From Melampsora larici-populina 98AG31 (Eukaryota > Basidiomycota > Pucciniomycetes > Pucciniales > Melampsoraceae): a DNA stretch of 64,000 nucleotides. The stretch spans positions 825,335 to 889,334 of the forward strand of contig NW_006768785.1 in assembly GCF_000204055.1 (NCBI RefSeq), in the 5' to 3' direction. The position numbers and the translations under genes are program-made. The notes below the pieces were generated by a model, which made no database searches, was not told the origin of the DNA, and saw nothing but the letters and a program-made list of their open reading frames with translations. Positions 49,466-60,935 of the stretch are shown one piece after another; within the stretch, counting starts at the first letter, position 1; the number at the start of each line of letters is the position of its first letter.

Positions 49466-51013
49466 TCAAGATTTCAGTTTAATTGCATCTAAAAATAACT
49501 TTGCCTCATGTGTTTTAGTTTCCAAGAACTCTTTAATGTACACCACGGGGTAAATGTCCTTGGCCTCTTCTGGTGCCGGGGACATTTCTACATGAGACGA
49601 TTCTGACAACAAAGTCAGAACAGTCTCAGTCACGGAACGTACGTTAACCGTGGGACAATCAATTTCTTTTGCCTCTTTTTCTGGGTTTGAAAAGATTGAA
49701 AAACATGGTCAAAGAGGGTATGAAGGGTGAGGAAGACCTGGCTGAGATCATATCTTGAGCCAAGTGCAAGCATCCTATCAGGATGTGATGATTTCATCCT
49801 CCTCAATCTTTGACTGGCTGAGCTTTGATTGATAGGTTGGATACAGTCTGATACAGCCTGATTTCTGGTGACTGTTATTGTTCCGGGAGCAGTTTTATGT
49901 ATGGTCCCATCTAGAAACGTCTCAGTCACCGTTTCTTTTGAATTGAAAACAAGACGTGTCGAAAACCGTTCTCAACCCGGCTTTTGGCACATCCCACTTA
50001 CCCTGTGGTGTACCGTTGAAACGAAGAGGACTTCCAATGTCCTACTTTTTTGATTGTTTTCTCTGATGTTTCAAGATTTGATCTCAGTGAAGCTCCACCT
50101 ACTCAAAAATAGTGACCCAACCATTTATCTAAGCTTGATTTGCCCCACACTTTCTCAACATTCTTTATGAAAACCCGTTTTGTCAATACTCCTTCTTTTG
50201 TTTGAAACAGTAAGGCATCCCGTTCTTTCTTTGGATTTGCTTTTAAAATTTGTTCCACTGCTTTCACCGGGTTGAGCACCGATGGTTGTGATTGAAGGTG
50301 AATGACTTGTATTTCATTTGGGGCAGCCATCTTCCCTTTCCTCAAATTAAGTTTAACCCATCTTCCTACTTTCAATTCTCCAAACTGAACATGTTGAACT
50401 AACAGTGGTCCTTCTGACTTTTGGTCCTGAAAATTTCCCCTAATCTCATCATTCCCCAAAAGGCAATTAACCCAATGTCTGCCACTAGGTTTTGTACATC
50501 TGATTTCCTGTGGGACTGAACTAGTAACTGATATAACTGTTTTACTTTTACTGGTTGTTTGTCAGATTCCAACACCACTCCTTCTTCTTCTTGTTTGGTC
50601 GCTCAAATCAGCATTTTAACAATGTCTGTGTCTACGACTATTTTCTTGAGGTGCTTTACAATGTGCCAAACATTGATGCCATCAATGTATTTATTGATTG
50701 TTTTTGCGGATATTGGTTTCTTTGGAGGGTCAGGTAAGTTGATCTTAGTTGGACCTGCCCATGTAATGAAGTTATAGATTTGTCGATTGCTTATAGGAAT
50801 TCTCTTGTCAAAAGTTTTCCCGGTAGATTCGACAAAAGCTATGTATTTTGACAGACCCAATGAATAGCCAGCCAGAGTGGTTTTTGCCCAACTACCAACC
50901 GCTGAATGAGCTCCCGGGTCTGAGGATCTTTGTTCTGCTCTGCTGAAGTGACCAGGTACATCATAGGGTTTTGCAAAAGCGGTAAGTTGTTTCCTGTTTC
51001 TTCCTGGTGGCAT
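49466..51013 (-). pseudogene. Tyrosine recombinase of a mobile element, inactivated
   Basis: From ATG at 51013 the frame gives an N-terminal core-binding domain (WAKTTLAGYSLGLSKYIAFV and KPISAKTINKYIDG). Downstream are box I with arginine in GMMRLGE near 50450, a beta region (GRWVKLNLRKGKMAAPNEIQ), then box II GHYF-stop-VGGASLR, KKVGHWKS and the nucleophile context SSSFQRY. After removal of the MITE at 49541-50010 the frame continues IKEFLETKTHEAKLF to a TGA at 49466. Defects: TGA after KMLI at about 50605, a one-base frameshift next to RLGE, and TGA in place of the box II arginine. Such recombinases belong to Crypton or DIRS elements; no reverse transcriptase is visible nearby, so Crypton-like is slightly favoured. 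Confidence 0.8.
49541..50010. mobile_element. TA-flanked MITE, CACCAC family, copy 2, inside the recombinase
   Basis: 470 bp with ends CACCACGGGGTAAATG and complement CACCACAGGGTAAGTG, TA on both sides (49539-49540 and 50011-50012). The interior matches copy 1 (13428-13885) in inverse orientation over most of its length, including AAAGATTGAGGAGGATGAA and GGATGCTTGCACTTGGCT. Removing it and one TA restores the recombinase frame, so the insertion interrupted that gene. Confidence 0.9.
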
Positions 51014-53189
51014 CTTTTGTGAAGTTATGATGTGGTTTGGTTTGTGTGTCTTTTGTTTCCACCGTGAACTCATTTATTTCTGTCACTACATATTGGACTT
51101 CACTTCAAATCCTCCCTGCGGCACCTTTCACCTTTGTCCGGCAACTTTACGGGTATACTGGCAACTTCTATCTCAAGCATCAAGGCAATCTCTCATGTTA
51201 TACAATTTTGAAGGGCATGAGCTGCCACTTGCGCCATAACAAGTTATCACAAAAATGCTGAGGAAGTGCCCGGCCTGACATGATGGCCTGCACTGGGCAG
51301 GTGAGGTTACAACAAGCAAGGCGGGGTGTTTAGCAGGGCCTGAAATGTGAATTTTGCCAATTATGTGTTATGGCGCAGTTGGCGCTTCTAGGCCACCGTA
51401 GTGTAGCCCACACGGTCTCTGCTTGACGGAAGGCAGTTAAGATGCTAAGTGGTAAAGGGCCTGAGAGATTTTCTACAAGGACACGCGGATGTCCCAGGGA
51501 CGACCGGTTTTTGTCGCAGGGGGACGGACATCCTGACAAGACTGATTCAAGGAGCCCGGACCCAAACTGGATTTCATGACGCCCCACGGGCTTCCAAAAG
51601 TGGGTGTATTTATTCTACATAAGGTATTGGCAGGGCGCTTGTACGGGCTGTGCTGAGAGCTCTGGTTCTAACTGAACTGTTGAGGGACTCTGCTGTTGTC
51701 ATGAGAATGTCTTCCTCGATGACCACCAGCTGTCCTTGGAGTTTGTTTTTTAAGTGATTTAGTAACATCCATGGCAAACCCTTCCAACACTCAGAGGATG
51801 TTTTTGACATGGTTGATACATTTCAATAAAGTGCAGTGATACAAAGATATAAGACTCGGTCATATTGGATTCATCTGTAAAGAAATGACAAGAACAAAAA
51901 CTACAAAAAAACTCATGCAAGGGAATTTGTTCAAATGAGCAAAACTACACAATTGTTCAGACTAACTCAGCAAATGGGCAAGGTTCTTGCTTGGTGATGA
52001 TCAGACTAAAATTTTCATGAAATATTGGTCCATTGGTCTGCTCTTTAGCACTGCCAGTCGTACCAATCTGTTTCACCCCTTGAATCTTCTTTACTCATTT
52101 GATTTGATCCAACACCAAACTCCTAATGTTTTTGAAAGCCAGTCTACAAATCAAAAAGAGAGGTCAGCTGCAAATCATACTCACAACGACATACTTTGTA
52201 GAATCCGTTACTAACCGTGTGTATATGAGGTATGAGACTCGTATATATCCAAAGCTCAAATGATTGTATGTATTGCCAATGCGAGAGATGAAACACAGTT
52301 GATGTGATTGTAGGATGAAGAGACCAAAACGATTGTTCTTCCTACATAGCTCAGTTAATGGGAAAGGTTCTCGCTCGGTAATGATCAGACTCAACTTCTC
52401 ATGGAATTCTTGCCGGTCTCTGGATCTTCTTTCGTGAGCTTGAGGATAACTGAGAAAAGAAAGGTCACATCCGATAAAGATAAAGATACAGACTGTGCTT
52501 GCAATTGACACAACTCACATCGAGGTAGTTACAGTCACTGCTATGTACCGTTGACTAGGTCAAGATGAAGACAATTGATGTGGATATCAAGAATCTGGAG
52601 AGAAAGCCCTCTGAAGAACATAGTCTAATGATGGTCTGGTCTGAGGAAGAGATTTATTCAAGAAGATGGATGATGAGATTGGGGTGTTGAGAATGGCAGT
52701 TTAGGGAAGGGGTGTTAGTGTTGAAACAAGGAGGGTGAAAAGTTGAGTTTGATTCAAAAGTAGCAATGATGAGAATTGATGATAGGTGAAAGGCAGGTCT
52801 GAACCTTGTGATGAAGATTTCGAAGTGGATTTGTTTTGTGAAGTTATTTCCCATTTGGCGCTCCAATTTCTCCCTTTGCTTTTGAATTTCCCTTTTCTCT
52901 AGAAGGTTCCTTTAGGTTCCTTTCATGAGTGGTCAGCGCACGGACATTACGGACATCCTGGCCAAGTTGAAGGTTGCAGACAACCTGATGCACACCTGAA
53001 GGAACCTACCAGATGACATGATCTCAGGTCCTGTGAAGACATCCAGGCTTTAGTCCAAAGACAGCCTCAATAGGGGAGTCCAAGTCAGGCTGCAAGCTGG
53101 GGGGATTCTCAAGCATCCAAGATCTGAAAGCCATCATGACATCCTGGGAGTGTGCCGAAGACGTCGGCACTCAAGGACGCCCAAAAGAC
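51014..53189. other. Region between recombinase and Copia element
   Basis: No intact gene. Two related segments at about 51970-52060 and 52355-52440 share the sense of a minus-strand peptide (FHEKLSLIITEREPFP and FHENFSLIITKQEPCP), so a small exon has been duplicated with its surroundings. The 51330-51810 part holds minus-strand frames of unclear nature and could be upstream sequence of the recombinase element. Confidence 0.35.
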
Positions 53190-53787
53190 TGTTGAAGTAA
53201 ATAGATTAGTTACATGATACTCATTTCACGTGCATGACATTTACATTTGATTTATATTTCATTTCTAATTTACTTTCATATTTGTGTAGCGTTACATGTT
53301 TTTATGTTTTCATCTGTACTCAATTCAAACCTAATAGCTCAAATTGTATCGCATATTTATACCTGGAAGAGCACCGAGTATGGGATTCTTCTCTCTTCAT
53401 CCAAGTTCTTCTATTTAATTCTTGGATGAAGGTGAGTCTCAACTCGGGGATTTGTGATAAGATTCAAGGTTCTCATTCTGAATCATATCTAATCCTGCTC
53501 TGACAGGTAAGTTATTCTAATGTTGTCATTTCATATTTCATAACTTTGTTTTGTGTTTTCATATTGTTTTATGATTTGAAATATCAAAACTGATCCAAGT
53601 TCTTCTATTTAATTCTTGGATGAAGGTGAGTCTCAACTCGGGGATTTGTGATAAGATTCAAGGTTCTCATTCTGAATCATATCTAATCCTGCTCTGACAG
53701 GTGAGTCTCAACTTGGGGATTTGTGATAAGATTCAAGGTTCTCATTCTGAATCATATCTAATCCTGCTCTGACAGATGAAGTTTGAC
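53190..53787 (+). repeat. 5' LTR with three intron-like tandem units
   Basis: Begins TGTTGAAG and, judged from the primer site, ends TTTGACA at 53787, giving about 598 bp. It contains a 110-bp repeat twice (53399-53508 and 53593-53702) plus a 75-bp third copy (53701-53775). Each copy runs from GTGAGTCTCAACT to CTAATCCTGCTCTGACAG. The LTR length is inferred because only the first 130 bp are present at the 3' end. Confidence 0.75.
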
Positions 53788-53788
53788 A

Positions 53789-53804
53789 GGTTATGAGCCC
53801 AGCG
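53789..53804 (+). promoter_or_regulatory. Primer binding site, initiator tRNA-Met half-molecule type
   Basis: GGTTATGAGCCCAGCG is the complement of the anticodon arm of eukaryotic initiator tRNA-Met (CTGGGCTCATAACC with CAT anticodon). Internal priming by a cleaved tRNA-iMet half is known for Drosophila copia and related elements. Its position right after a TGACA LTR end supports the LTR boundary. Confidence 0.8.
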
Positions 53805-53908
53805 TGATCCACGTCTGCGGTAAACATTCCTTTACATTCTATCAGTTTCAGTTTAGAACCTTATCAATCTATTCACTACCCCGACTTCGATGATCTCAAC
53901 TCGTCTTA

Positions 53909-56900
53909 ATGAACCCCACAGACGCCACTTCAGAATCTAAACCATCAGAATCTACTTCACACAATCCTTCGAGCCAAAAGACTCAACTTTCGTTACCTAA
54001 AAACTCTATACCATTTCCTTCAAAAGAATTTAAAATGACATCTAACTCTACCGATCAAAAATTTTCGTTAGATTCTTATTCCAATGTAGTCAAGTTATCC
54101 ACCGGTACCTTCAACGATTGGAAACTTCGTCTATCTACTGCTTTGGGGGCTCAAAGGCTCTCTAAGTATATTCTCCAGGATCTGAAAGCACCCACTGATC
54201 CTGATGAGCTTGAAGAATATGAAACCTATTCTCTCCGAGCTTTAGCTGCGATACATTCAACCATCGATGCTGAAAATTTTCAGGTGATACAATCTTGTAC
54301 TTCGCCTCGTGAGGCATTCAAGGCTCTTTGTCAACATCATGATGATGCGGGTGGTTTATCTACCGCTCATTTATTCTCTGATCTAATGACGCTCCGAATG
54401 AATCCCGACGACAACCTCTCTGATCACGTATCTAAGTTCCGAAAGATACATAACGATCTTCTAAGCAACTTGTCCTCGACCCCTGATTTCAAGATATCTG
54501 AACCGTTCATCGCGATAATTCTAATCAAGTCATTACCATCTGAATACACTCCCCTTGTTCAAAGCTTACTTGCCAACTTTGAGACCCTCACTCTTCCGCG
54601 TCTCTACTCATTACTCAAGATAGAAGCTACTCGAGCCTCTTCGACAAATCCATCGGATACTGCACTTGCCGCCAGCCGTCCAAATTTCAAAAGGCCCGGT
54701 AAGAAATCTGATCGACCGACCAATCACAACTCATCTCTGAAGTGTTCTCTGGGTCATGCGGGTCATAATGATGAAAACTGTCGAACGAGGAAGTACCGAG
54801 CATTTCTTGAGTATGAAAAGAATCAACAATCATCCTCTTCCAATCACGTCAACGTATCTGCTCAACTATCTCAATCCATACCTGAAGCCGATGAAGACGT
54901 TTCATACTGGGAGTTGGCTTTTTCAGCCTCAACATCATCTAGTGCGCCCATCATATGCAATACTGGGGCTACCAGTCATATGTTCTCTGACAAAACCCTT
55001 TTCTCAGATCTACAACACACTCGTCCTACTCGAATCGGTGTTGCGTCTCAGGATGGGGCGATTTGGGCGAAGCACAAAGGAACTGTGAGGTTCGAGTCCA
55101 TTATACTTAGAGACGTCTTGTATTCACCTCAATTGACCGGAAATCTTATCTCTGTTGGTCGACTATGTGATGATGGGTTCAATGCTTCATTCACCAAAAC
55201 CTTAGGAGTGATAACAGATTCATCAGGAAAGGAAGTCCTTCGAATGTCTCGTAACAAGCAGACAAATCGACTCTGGACGCCAATTGTCAAGTCAACTCAT
55301 TCAACGGCTATGTTCACCTACACAGATCCGGCCGAGCTTGCTTCTACCTGGCATCGACGACTTGGTCACCTTCACCCGGATGCGGTTATCATTTTTCTAC
55401 GCCGACATAAACTGATATCTTTGTCAAGAAAGGATTTCCTTCCCTGTGATTCCTGTGCGATGGGTAAACTCAAACAATCCCCATCCACTCATTCATTTCA
55501 TCGTTCTCCTGGTGTTCTCAATCTTGTACATAGCGACTTAATTGGTCCTATATCTCCTGCCACTAAAACCGGTCTGAAATACATAGTAACTTTTATTGAT
55601 GATCACACACGATATAGTATGGTCTACTTGTTGAAATCCAAAGATCAGACTTTTGAGGCTTTCAAACAATACAAAGCTCTCATGGAAAACAAATGTGGCA
55701 GCAAGATTAAGAAACTCAAGTCAGATTGAGGAGGAGAGTACTCCTCCAACAAGTTCCTCAATTTCCTTCAGCAGGAGGGTATTGAGATTGAACGAGGTCC
55801 TGCAAATCGTCCAACTGCAGATTCAGTATTGGAACGATACAACCTCACGATACTTAGCAAGACGCGATCGCAACTCATTCAGTCAGGTCTTCCCTTATAC
55901 TTATGGGGGGAGCTAGTGAAGTATTGTTGCATTCAAATCAATTGTTCACCGACTGCCGCTCTTTGTCATAAATTGCCCATAGAAGTTTTTGAATCTCTTC
56001 TTCCTGGGCACGTACATCCTTTTGACGTAGATCGCCTGAAACCTTTTGGTTCATTGTGTTTTGCTGTAGATCGTAATCGTAAGTCCAAGATGGCTCCCAT
56101 AGCTCGTCGTTACATTTTTCTTGGTCTGGAAGATGGTGCTCGAGCGGCACGTTTGTGGGACAAGGCATCCGGACGGGTTTTTGTGACTGGAGATGTGGTT
56201 TACCGAGAGGGGGTTTTTCCAGCTCATCATCCCACTCTATCTCCTAATGTCAAGGACGAATTCATTCTACCTGAGTATCCGGATGAAGCCGTCACGTCTC
56301 CAGGACCATCAAACATCCCTGAAGACTCTTCAGCAGACAAAAACAATCCCGAAGAAATGTCACCGATCCAGGATGAGTCGAAAAGCCTTCATAACACACC
56401 TTCGATTCACAGCCTCGAGAGCGACGGATCCTCATCAGCGCCATCATTCCGGCCATCCAAAATCATTCCGTTATCTCAATCAATCCATGCTCCTAGGCCT
56501 GGCACCTCATCTCAACCGATTCCGGCAGAGGAACCCAACCAAAACCAGAAGATCACCCCAATCATCACAGATCTCAGACTAAGGCGTCAGGAATCCTTGT
56601 CTCCCCCATCGTCTCACTCTTTGGCATCGTCTGTGAATCAGTCATCAGGTGTATCTTCGAACGACCAACCGGATGTCACATTCCCGGCTTCAAACAGATC
56701 ACCATCTATCCAATCACCTGTATCTGTACATGAAACCATTCGCTCGCCTTCGTTATCGCCTGTTCCATCTGCACCAACATCTGACAGACAGCTATCAAAA
56801 TCACCAAGCCCAGAAGTCCAAATTCAGGTTACATCACCGGCCAAATCACCTTCTCCGCCAGCTCGATTGCCCACACCGCCGCCTTGCATACCTACACCTC

Positions 56901-58672
56901 CACCGGTAGCTCCTACCAAGCTTGCCGTGAAAACGGACCCTCCTCCAATGCGCAGATCGTCGAGAACGCGTCAGGCACCGGACCGGTACGGTTTTCTGTC
57001 GCAATCGAATGTTGCAGTGTCCACGTCACCCATGTTGATCACTCCACATTGAACGTTCATCCCAAATCATTATGGGTTCTCTGCTACAAACGGAACGGAT
57101 CCTGATAGTCCAACATATTCGCAAGCCATGTCAGGGCCAGACAAACAGGCATGGGTTCATGCGATGCAACAGGAGTTTGATTCCCTAACTGAGCATGGTG
57201 TCGGAAAACTTGTCGAACCCCCTCCAGGAGCAAATGTTCTTGGGGGGATGTGGATCTTCAACAAGAAGAGAGACGAGCACAACCGTGTAATACAATTCAA
57301 GGCTCGCTGGGTGGTTTTGGGAAATCATCAAATCAAAGGTGTGGACTATAACAACACTTATGCATCTGTAGGCAAACTCGACTCTCTACGCATCCTGTTG
57401 GCATTGGCTACTGTTAAGACCAATAGACGCACACGCGGACGTATGAAGGTGAGGCAGTTTGATGTGGTCACGGCCTTTCTGAACGGAAACATGAAGGATC
57501 TAGTTTATGCCATTCAGGTTAAAGGTTTTGAGAACCCTACTTTACGTCACCGGGTCTGGCAACTAATCAAATCACTCTACGGAACTAAGCAAGCAGCCAG
57601 GCGATGGCAACAACACTTCGGGGCAACTGCTGCTGGATTTGAACTTCATGCTACCACTTCCGATACAGCTGTATACGTTCTAAAATCAACTCTGGGTCTT
57701 CTTATCTTACATCTTCACGTCGATGATTTGCTTATTTTCTGCGACAATGATGATCTCTTTCTCAAATTTCAGACCTTCATAAATTCAAAGTACCAGCTTA
57801 AGTGGACCGACAAACCAACACTTTACTTAGGCATCAAGCTGGATATATCTCAAGACGGGTCTGTTATTAAAATTTCACAATCTCATTACATCGAGGCTGT
57901 TCTAGAGAGATTCGCGATGGTCAACTGCAAGCCTTCTAAATCGCCTCTTCCTCAAAAGCTTGTGCTCACTCCTGGTACTATTGACGAAATCGAGGAGGCA
58001 AAGAACATTCCATATCAAGAACTGGTTGGATGCCTTCAATGGATCGCGACATGCACACGACCAGACATCGCATACGCAGTATCTCAATTGTCGAAATACA
58101 ACTCAGCCTGGACGATCACTCACTGGACAGCGGCAAAGCACTTACTTCGTTATCTCAAGGGCACTCAAGATCTTTCAATCACTTACTCTGGGCGGATTGA
58201 GGAGCCTCAAGCGTATTCCGACTCCGATTTCTCACAATGTCCGTTGACTAGAAAGTCTGTTACTGGGTATGTTGTCACGGTGGCAAATGGAGCCGTAAGT
58301 TGGAAGTCTCAACGCCAATCGGTGGTGGCTTTATCAACGTCGGAGGCTGAATACCTTGCTGCAACAGAGTGTGCCAAACATATGTCGTGGGTGAGATCAT
58401 TTTATTTTGACATTATGCATCAACTAGAGAAGCCTACCCCGTTTTACATAGATAACACTTCGGCTATATTCACTGCAACTGGCGATGGAATCAAATCAAG
58501 ATCCAAACACATCGACAGAAGATTTCATTATATTCGAGAGATTATTGAATCAAACAACTTAATCATTCATCACATACCAACTGAAGAGATGTTAGCGGAT
58601 CATTTAACTAAACCATTAGGTCCTATAGCACTCAAACATGCATTACAGCTTAATCATATGATAGAAATGTAG
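53909..58672 (+). pseudogene. Copia gag-pol polyprotein, two in-frame TGA codons
   Basis: One frame of 1588 codons from ATG 53909 to TAG 58670-58672, broken only by TGA at 55727-55729 and 57050-57052. Order: Gag (FNDWKLRLSTALGAQ), knuckle-like CSLGHAGHNDENC that lacks the first cysteine pair, protease CNTGATSHM in which the catalytic Asp is Asn (codon 54959-54961), integrase zinc finger (HRRLGHLHPD, CDSCAMGK) and core (HSDLIGP; the second Asp in KSD just before the first TGA). A long Ser/Pro-rich linker precedes reverse transcriptase (FDVVTAFLNG, HVDDLLIF) and RNase H (DSDFSQCP, STSEAEYLA, SKHIDRRFHYIRE). Few lesions imply recent insertion; protease loss and the stops imply it cannot move alone. 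Confidence 0.92.
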
Positions 58673-58674
58673 CT

Positions 58675-58687
58675 GAAATAGGGGGGA
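58675..58687 (+). promoter_or_regulatory. Polypurine tract
   Basis: GAAATAGGGGGGA lies immediately upstream of the 3' LTR start TGTTG, the expected primer site for plus-strand DNA synthesis in LTR retrotransposons. Confidence 0.85.
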
Positions 58688-58817
58688 TGTTGAAGTAAAT
58701 AGATTAGTTACATGATACTCATTTCACGTGCATGACATTTACATTTGATTTATATTTCATTTCTAATTTACTTTCATATTTGTGTAGCGTTACATGTTTG
58801 TATGTTTTCATCTGTAC
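58688..58817 (+). repeat. Truncated 3' LTR
   Basis: 130 bp nearly identical to the start of the 5' LTR (a T-to-G change near the end). Homology stops after CATCTGTAC and unrelated coding-like sequence begins. The rest of an LTR of about 598 bp is missing. Confidence 0.88.
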
Positions 58818-59786
58818 ACAAAACAACAGGAGGCGATAAATTGTATCGCTGTAGTGATTTCCAATGATACCGCCGACATCTTACCTCACGAAGGCCTGTC
58901 CGCTGAAGAAGAAGACTTCCGACCCACTTTCGAGCGTCTTGTCAACATTTCGAAAGTTAAAGACGAACTTGCACTTAGCCGCAATGTAACCCAAATTGCT
59001 AAATTCCAAGAAAAGGGCATTAAACAAATGGAATTCATCCATTCATCGGTAAGTAGACATTGCTTGTTCTCAAATTTATTGTTTTTTCTCAATTGTCATT
59101 ACTAAACTAACTGATTTGGTAACCTCCTCATCAATTCCCAGCTTCAAGCGGCCCACAAGACCTACGGTATGCACTATCACCTGTTAGTGGCATCTTGGCA
59201 CCCTACTACCACCAACCCTTACGCCGGATGGAGTAAAGAGTTCAGTTCAGACCCAGTCTACCTCAGCTCATTCTCCTTTGGCAATCACCTATTGGAGCGA
59301 TTCGACCGATTTGTCACTGGTCGCAACCGTACAACTCGGCAGTCCAAGACCCCGTCCGTAACTCCAAACAACCAACTACGCAAGGACTTCACGCTCCACT
59401 TGAATCAGCTCGTCTGTAAGTTGCCAATTGTTTTCTCTTCCCAATCACCTTATTCTTTCCGGGGACGGGCCCTCATATCTGACCATGGTTGTATACGGCA
59501 CACTACAGTGGACCACCTTAAGAAGGTTAACCCCAAGCTAGTTAAGCCTAAGGTTCACATACATCCAAAGAAAAGAAACTGCGATGATCGTTTGCGAGCT
59601 ATCGATTTCCCCAACGAAATCCGACTTAGAGTCCACCAAACGCCAGATTCCAAGGTTACTGCCAACATGCTATCCGCGGGCCCAGCTGCGATCATGAACG
59701 ATAAGGGCCTGATGCAGATCTGGTACAAAGATATACTCGCCCGACGATACACGGTTGTTGTCATTCCTCCCAATCTCGACAAATAG
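58806..59786 (+). CDS. Repeat-type protein gene, 5' part lost at the LTR junction
   Basis: Coding-like exon to 59049 (KQQEAINCIAVVISNDTADI, EEDFRPTFERLVNISKVKDE, KGIKQMEFIHSS), a GTAAGT...CCCAG intron, then exon 59142 onward with LQAAHKTYGMHYHLLVASWH and NPYAGWSKEFSSDP, continuing to a TAA at 59784-59786. A second intron with donor near 59416 and acceptor at about 59510 is possible; the unspliced frame is also open. The frame has no start of its own: the nearest ATG (58794) is inside the Copia LTR. The protein style suits a multicopy, transposon-associated family of rust genomes, but I cannot name it. Function unknown. Confidence 0.5.
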
Positions 59787-60935
59787 ATTTCTTTCAAAGG
59801 TGGAATGCAACATCCTACTAACCACATTCCAACTCATCACATCCAACCGGAACAGCTTAAAATGTCTTCAACATTCATCGCAACATTTCATAAATACATG
59901 GACCTGCCCTATCACCAAAAATCCCCGCTCGCCTGTATCCCTAGTTGATGTCGTAGTCGAATCTAGCTTGGGAAACAGCCTGCATTATGATAAGATCGAT
60001 ACCCGTCCTTTATTGTATATTGTGTTTCTTCATGCTTTTATGTTTATTATGTTTATACCTACATTTGTTTAGATACTTACATTTGTTCCGAACTTTTACA
60101 TACCTGCTTAATTTGTTTTGATATTGAAATTTATACACCCACTCCTTTATATATACCTGTTCATGTATATGGAGACAATCCGTATACATTCAACCACATA
60201 ACTACATAATTCCAACCCACAAATGGTTGTCAACCTTGGACTCGCGGCATGCACGATACGACATTGACGGCATCTACATTGACGGCATGGGTCAATGTAG
60301 GATCAGTACCGTGCATCTGGCGCCTGCGCCCTGCTGCGGAAAAAAGAGTGATCAACTGCTTACGCGCCCAGATTATGGTTATGATGCGCGCTGCGGCCGC
60401 GTCATCCCTCAATTGTGACGGCTCACCCAGGGTGCTAGCACATGTAATGCCACAAACACACACCCTTCGATTGACATTTCCCTGCCCCGACTACATGTTC
60501 GGCTCTCACGAACCTCTCTCTCTTCCTCTCTTGCTCTGTCTCCCTCTCGCTTTTTCTCCATCGATGTCTACCACTCCAATTTCCTTCGGATTCTTCATCC
60601 AAAACTACACATCCACCTGGACTATCAACAATCAAGCCATCAGAGACTTTAACAGGTGCGCAGTTTCCTTATTTTCCCCTCTTTTCCTCGCTTTTGGACA
60701 CCAGTGGGGCAGGACTGACAGGTTCAGGCTGCCATTAACCACGAAACGACTCTTGCCAAATGGGGATTGACAGGTTCAAGCCCATTTGGCAATTCCCTTT
60801 ATTTTTGCAAACCACCCTTTTCCCTATTTCTTGAATTTCAATTTCTCTGAATCTTTACTAACCAAAAGATTCTCTTTTGATCCACCCTCACCTTATTCGG
60901 ACAAGCTTTTGATTTCTTCAATTTCAATAATCATC
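59787..60935. other. Intergenic, pyrimidine-rich toward the right
   Basis: No supported gene. A 173-codon frame at 60249-60770 includes a hydrophilic piece MSTTPISFGFFIQNYTSTWT followed by a possible donor (AACAG/GTGCGC) but no partner exon is evident. CT-rich tracts near 60510-60560 and a GCGGCCGC site occur. Confidence 0.35.

Larger units (their letters stand above)
53190..58817 (+). mobile_element. Ty1/Copia LTR retrotransposon, 3' LTR truncated
   Basis: The element starts TGTTGAAG at 53190. The same 130 bp reappears at 58688, with about one difference, directly after a polypurine tract. Between them lie a tRNA-iMet half-molecule primer site and one long gag-pol frame in Copia order (protease, integrase, reverse transcriptase, RNase H). 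The 3' LTR stops matching after 58817. No target duplication is visible: left flank AAAGAC, right junction ACAAAACAAC. Confidence 0.92.

Noticed and set aside
51014..51830. Reverse transcriptase that would make the recombinase a DIRS element
   Set aside because: No YXDD-type motif or RNase H pattern could be read in any frame upstream of the recombinase.
60249..60770. 173-codon frame as a gene
   Set aside because: It crosses CT-rich low-complexity DNA and lacks any conserved motif; only a short central piece looks coding.
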